Shown piece after piece: positions 14,321-15,396 of a DNA stretch of 15,396 nucleotides. Under the pieces are notes generated by a model. It made no database searches, was not told where the DNA came from, and saw only the letters and a list, made by a program, of their open reading frames with translations. Every line of letters starts with the position of its first letter. The stretch's first letter is position 1. Where the stretch lies: assembly GCA_039180865.1 (NCBI GenBank), contig JBCDCZ010000086.1, positions 1-15,396 of the forward strand, given 5' to 3'. The position numbers were made by a program, and so were the translations under genes. This DNA comes from JBCDCU01 sp039180865 (GTDB taxonomy: Bacteria > Pseudomonadota > Alphaproteobacteria > Rhizobiales > JACESI01).

Positions 14321-15396
14321 ATGGTTTTGAAGAAATCGCTGTTAGTTACGAGTCTACTCATTGCCGCAACGCATGTTGCTGCGGCTCCGACCTTTGAAGT
14401 ATCCCCGTCGGCCGATGGCACTGGAATAGCTCAAGCAATCTCCCTGAAGAAAACCAAGGCAGCAGCCGGGAACGCCACTGTCTACAGCATTGCTCCGAGC
14501 GATATTGAAAAACCAGAGTCAGACGACAGCCTTGAAGCTGCCATTCCTGCCCCGGTGGTCCAATCGGTCGAACCGAATGAGAAACTCGCCGACTACATTC
14601 CCGCGCCTGGCATCCAGCCAGTCCCGCAGCCACCAAAATTGGCCGATTATGTTCCCGCACCCGGCATTCAACCAGTAACGCAGCCACAGGAACTCGCCGA
14701 GTTTGTTCCAGCACCGGGCATCGCACCGTTGCCGGAGGTTAGCTTTGAGACTACCGGGTCCGTCATAACGATTTACAAGGTAGACGACCATCTGAAACGC
14801 GCTGTCGCCTCGCTTCCGACCTATGACGAGCGGACAGCTGAGAACCTCGAAATCCACATTTCGAAGTCAGCCAGCCAGGGTGATAAGCTCACGAGAAAAG
14901 ACCATGCGGCCCTAGGCGAATATTATGCTGAGCGTGATTTTTTGCCGGTTTGGTTCAAGGACGGAAATCCGTCGGAAGAAGCGCTTGCACTGATCGACCG
15001 CCTTGCGGAAGCCGATGCAGATGGCCTGACCGCTACCGACTATCCAACCCTGATCCCGCATGAGAACGCACCACATTCGATTGTCGCAGCGGCAGAATTT
15101 CTTCTGAGCGAAAGCCTGCTCCATTACGCGCGCGACGCTCAGGCCGGACGCATTGATCCGGCAAAAGTGAGTCGGTCCATCAAGCTTCGGCCGGTTCGCC
15201 CCGACCCGCTCGCCGTTATGGCAGAGGTTGTGGATAGCGCTAATCCGGCAGAAACCCTTGCGCTCTACAATCCGCAGCATAACGGCTTCAAGGCGCTAAA
15301 GGCGGAGCTCGCGCGCTTGCGCTCACTCAAAGACCCCATGCCGGATGTCCATTTCGTGCGCATCCCGCATGGTAAGATGCTACGCGAAGGAAGCCG
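14321..15396 (+). CDS. Secreted L,D-transpeptidase-like protein with N-terminal proline-rich repeats (3' end cut off)
   Basis: Open frame of 358 codons running off the right edge without a stop. Residues 1-22 form a signal peptide (LKKSLLVTSLLIAATHVAAAP). Residues 70-139 are four tandem 18-residue units, the last three nearly identical. From about 185 the sequence matches the scaffold domain that precedes the catalytic domain in YcbB/LdtD-type L,D-transpeptidases: LGEYYAERDFLPVWF (198-212), IDRLAEADADGLTATDYP, AEFLLSESLLHYARDAQAGRIDP and ETLALYNPQHNGFKALKAELARL. The catalytic YkuD domain would lie beyond the window. The family makes 3-3 peptidoglycan cross-links in the periplasm. An in-frame ATG at 14306 would add MGRPN; neither start has a good ribosome-binding site. 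The upstream sigma-54-like element and activator may control it. Confidence 0.85.
   Translation, partial: MVLKKSLLVTSLLIAATHVAAAPTFEVSPSADGTGIAQAISLKKTKAAAGNATVYSIAPSDIEKPESDDSLEAAIPAPVVQSVEPNEKLADYIPAPGIQPVPQPPKLADYVPAPGIQPVTQPQELAEFVPAPGIAPLPEVSFETTGSVITIYKVDDHLKRAVASLPTYDERTAENLEIHISKSASQGDKLTRKDHAALGEYYAERDFLPVWFKDGNPSEEALALIDRLAEADADGLTATDYPTLIPHENAPHSIVAAAEFLLSESLLHYARDAQAGRIDPAKVSRSIKLRPVRPDPLAVMAEVVDSANPAETLALYNPQHNGFKALKAELARLRSLKDPMPDVHFVRIPHGKMLREGS
14528..14737 (+). repeat. Four in-frame 54-base (18-residue) repeats, proline-rich
   Basis: Units start at residues 70, 88, 106 and 124 of the L,D-transpeptidase-like protein (14528, 14582, 14636 and 14690). Units 2 and 3 read KLADYIPAPGIQPVPQPP and KLADYVPAPGIQPVTQPQ; unit 4 begins ELAEFVPAPGIAPLPE; unit 1 keeps only IPAP in phase. 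Many synonymous differences separate the units, so the repeat is old and kept at the protein level. Confidence 0.8.

Noticed and set aside
14528..14737. Possible CRISPR-like or intergenic tandem repeat
   Set aside because: The repeats are in frame within a protein, have no unique spacers, and differ mostly at synonymous positions.
14358..15280. - strand frames of 112-122 codons at the right end
   Set aside because: They are antisense to the L,D-transpeptidase-like gene, which has a signal peptide and scaffold domain; their repetitive look only mirrors its proline-rich repeats.

Overview
The window looks like a piece of an alphaproteobacterial chromosome, probably Hyphomicrobiales or a relative. 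The grounds are the moderately high GC, the mix of protein families, an L,D-transpeptidase next to a sigma-54 activator, a MarR-GNAT fusion regulator, and promoter-like elements of the alphaproteobacterial CTATAT type. This placement is inference; no rRNA or other phylogenetic marker is present. There are thirteen protein-coding genes. Two of them run off the window: a glutamine-synthetase-family gene at the left edge and an L,D-transpeptidase-like gene at the right edge. I see no tRNA, rRNA, CRISPR array, insertion sequence or phage gene.

Left third (1-6602): four + strand genes lie head to tail. They encode a glutamine-synthetase-family (GmaS/type III-like) ligase, two short-chain dehydrogenases and a Rieske non-heme iron oxygenase alpha subunit. 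Together they look like a catabolic operon for a nitrogenous, perhaps N-methylated, compound. The Rieske enzyme has a bridging glutamate, as in the glycine-betaine/carnitine-type oxygenases. No reductase or ferredoxin is encoded alongside it. Converging on this operon is a - strand pair, an isopenicillin-N-synthase-like 2-oxoglutarate/Fe(II) oxygenase and an overlapping GNAT-like gene. Divergent from that pair is a + strand pair, an unrecognised 262-residue protein translationally coupled to a class I SAM methyltransferase. The stretch 1-7468 could be one functional island acting on an amine or N-methyl substrate, but the substrate cannot be read from the sequence.

Middle (7470-12162, all - strand): a MarR-GNAT fusion regulator has a clear three-half-site operator over its own promoter. 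It is followed by a YghU-type glutathione S-transferase with a plausible intrinsic terminator, a small NTF2/SnoaL-like protein, and an M3-family oligoendopeptidase F. These look like separate stand-alone genes rather than one operon.

Right end (12163-15396): a 358-base gap with only weak regulatory candidates precedes an orphan NtrC-type response regulator (receiver, AAA+ sigma-54 interaction domain, Fis HTH) with an unusually long linker. After a 240-base gap holding a sigma-54-like -24/-12 element comes the N-terminal part of a secreted L,D-transpeptidase-like protein. That protein carries four tandem 18-residue proline-rich repeats between its signal peptide and its scaffold domain. The activator and the sigma-54-like element next to it suggest a regulator-target pair, which is testable.
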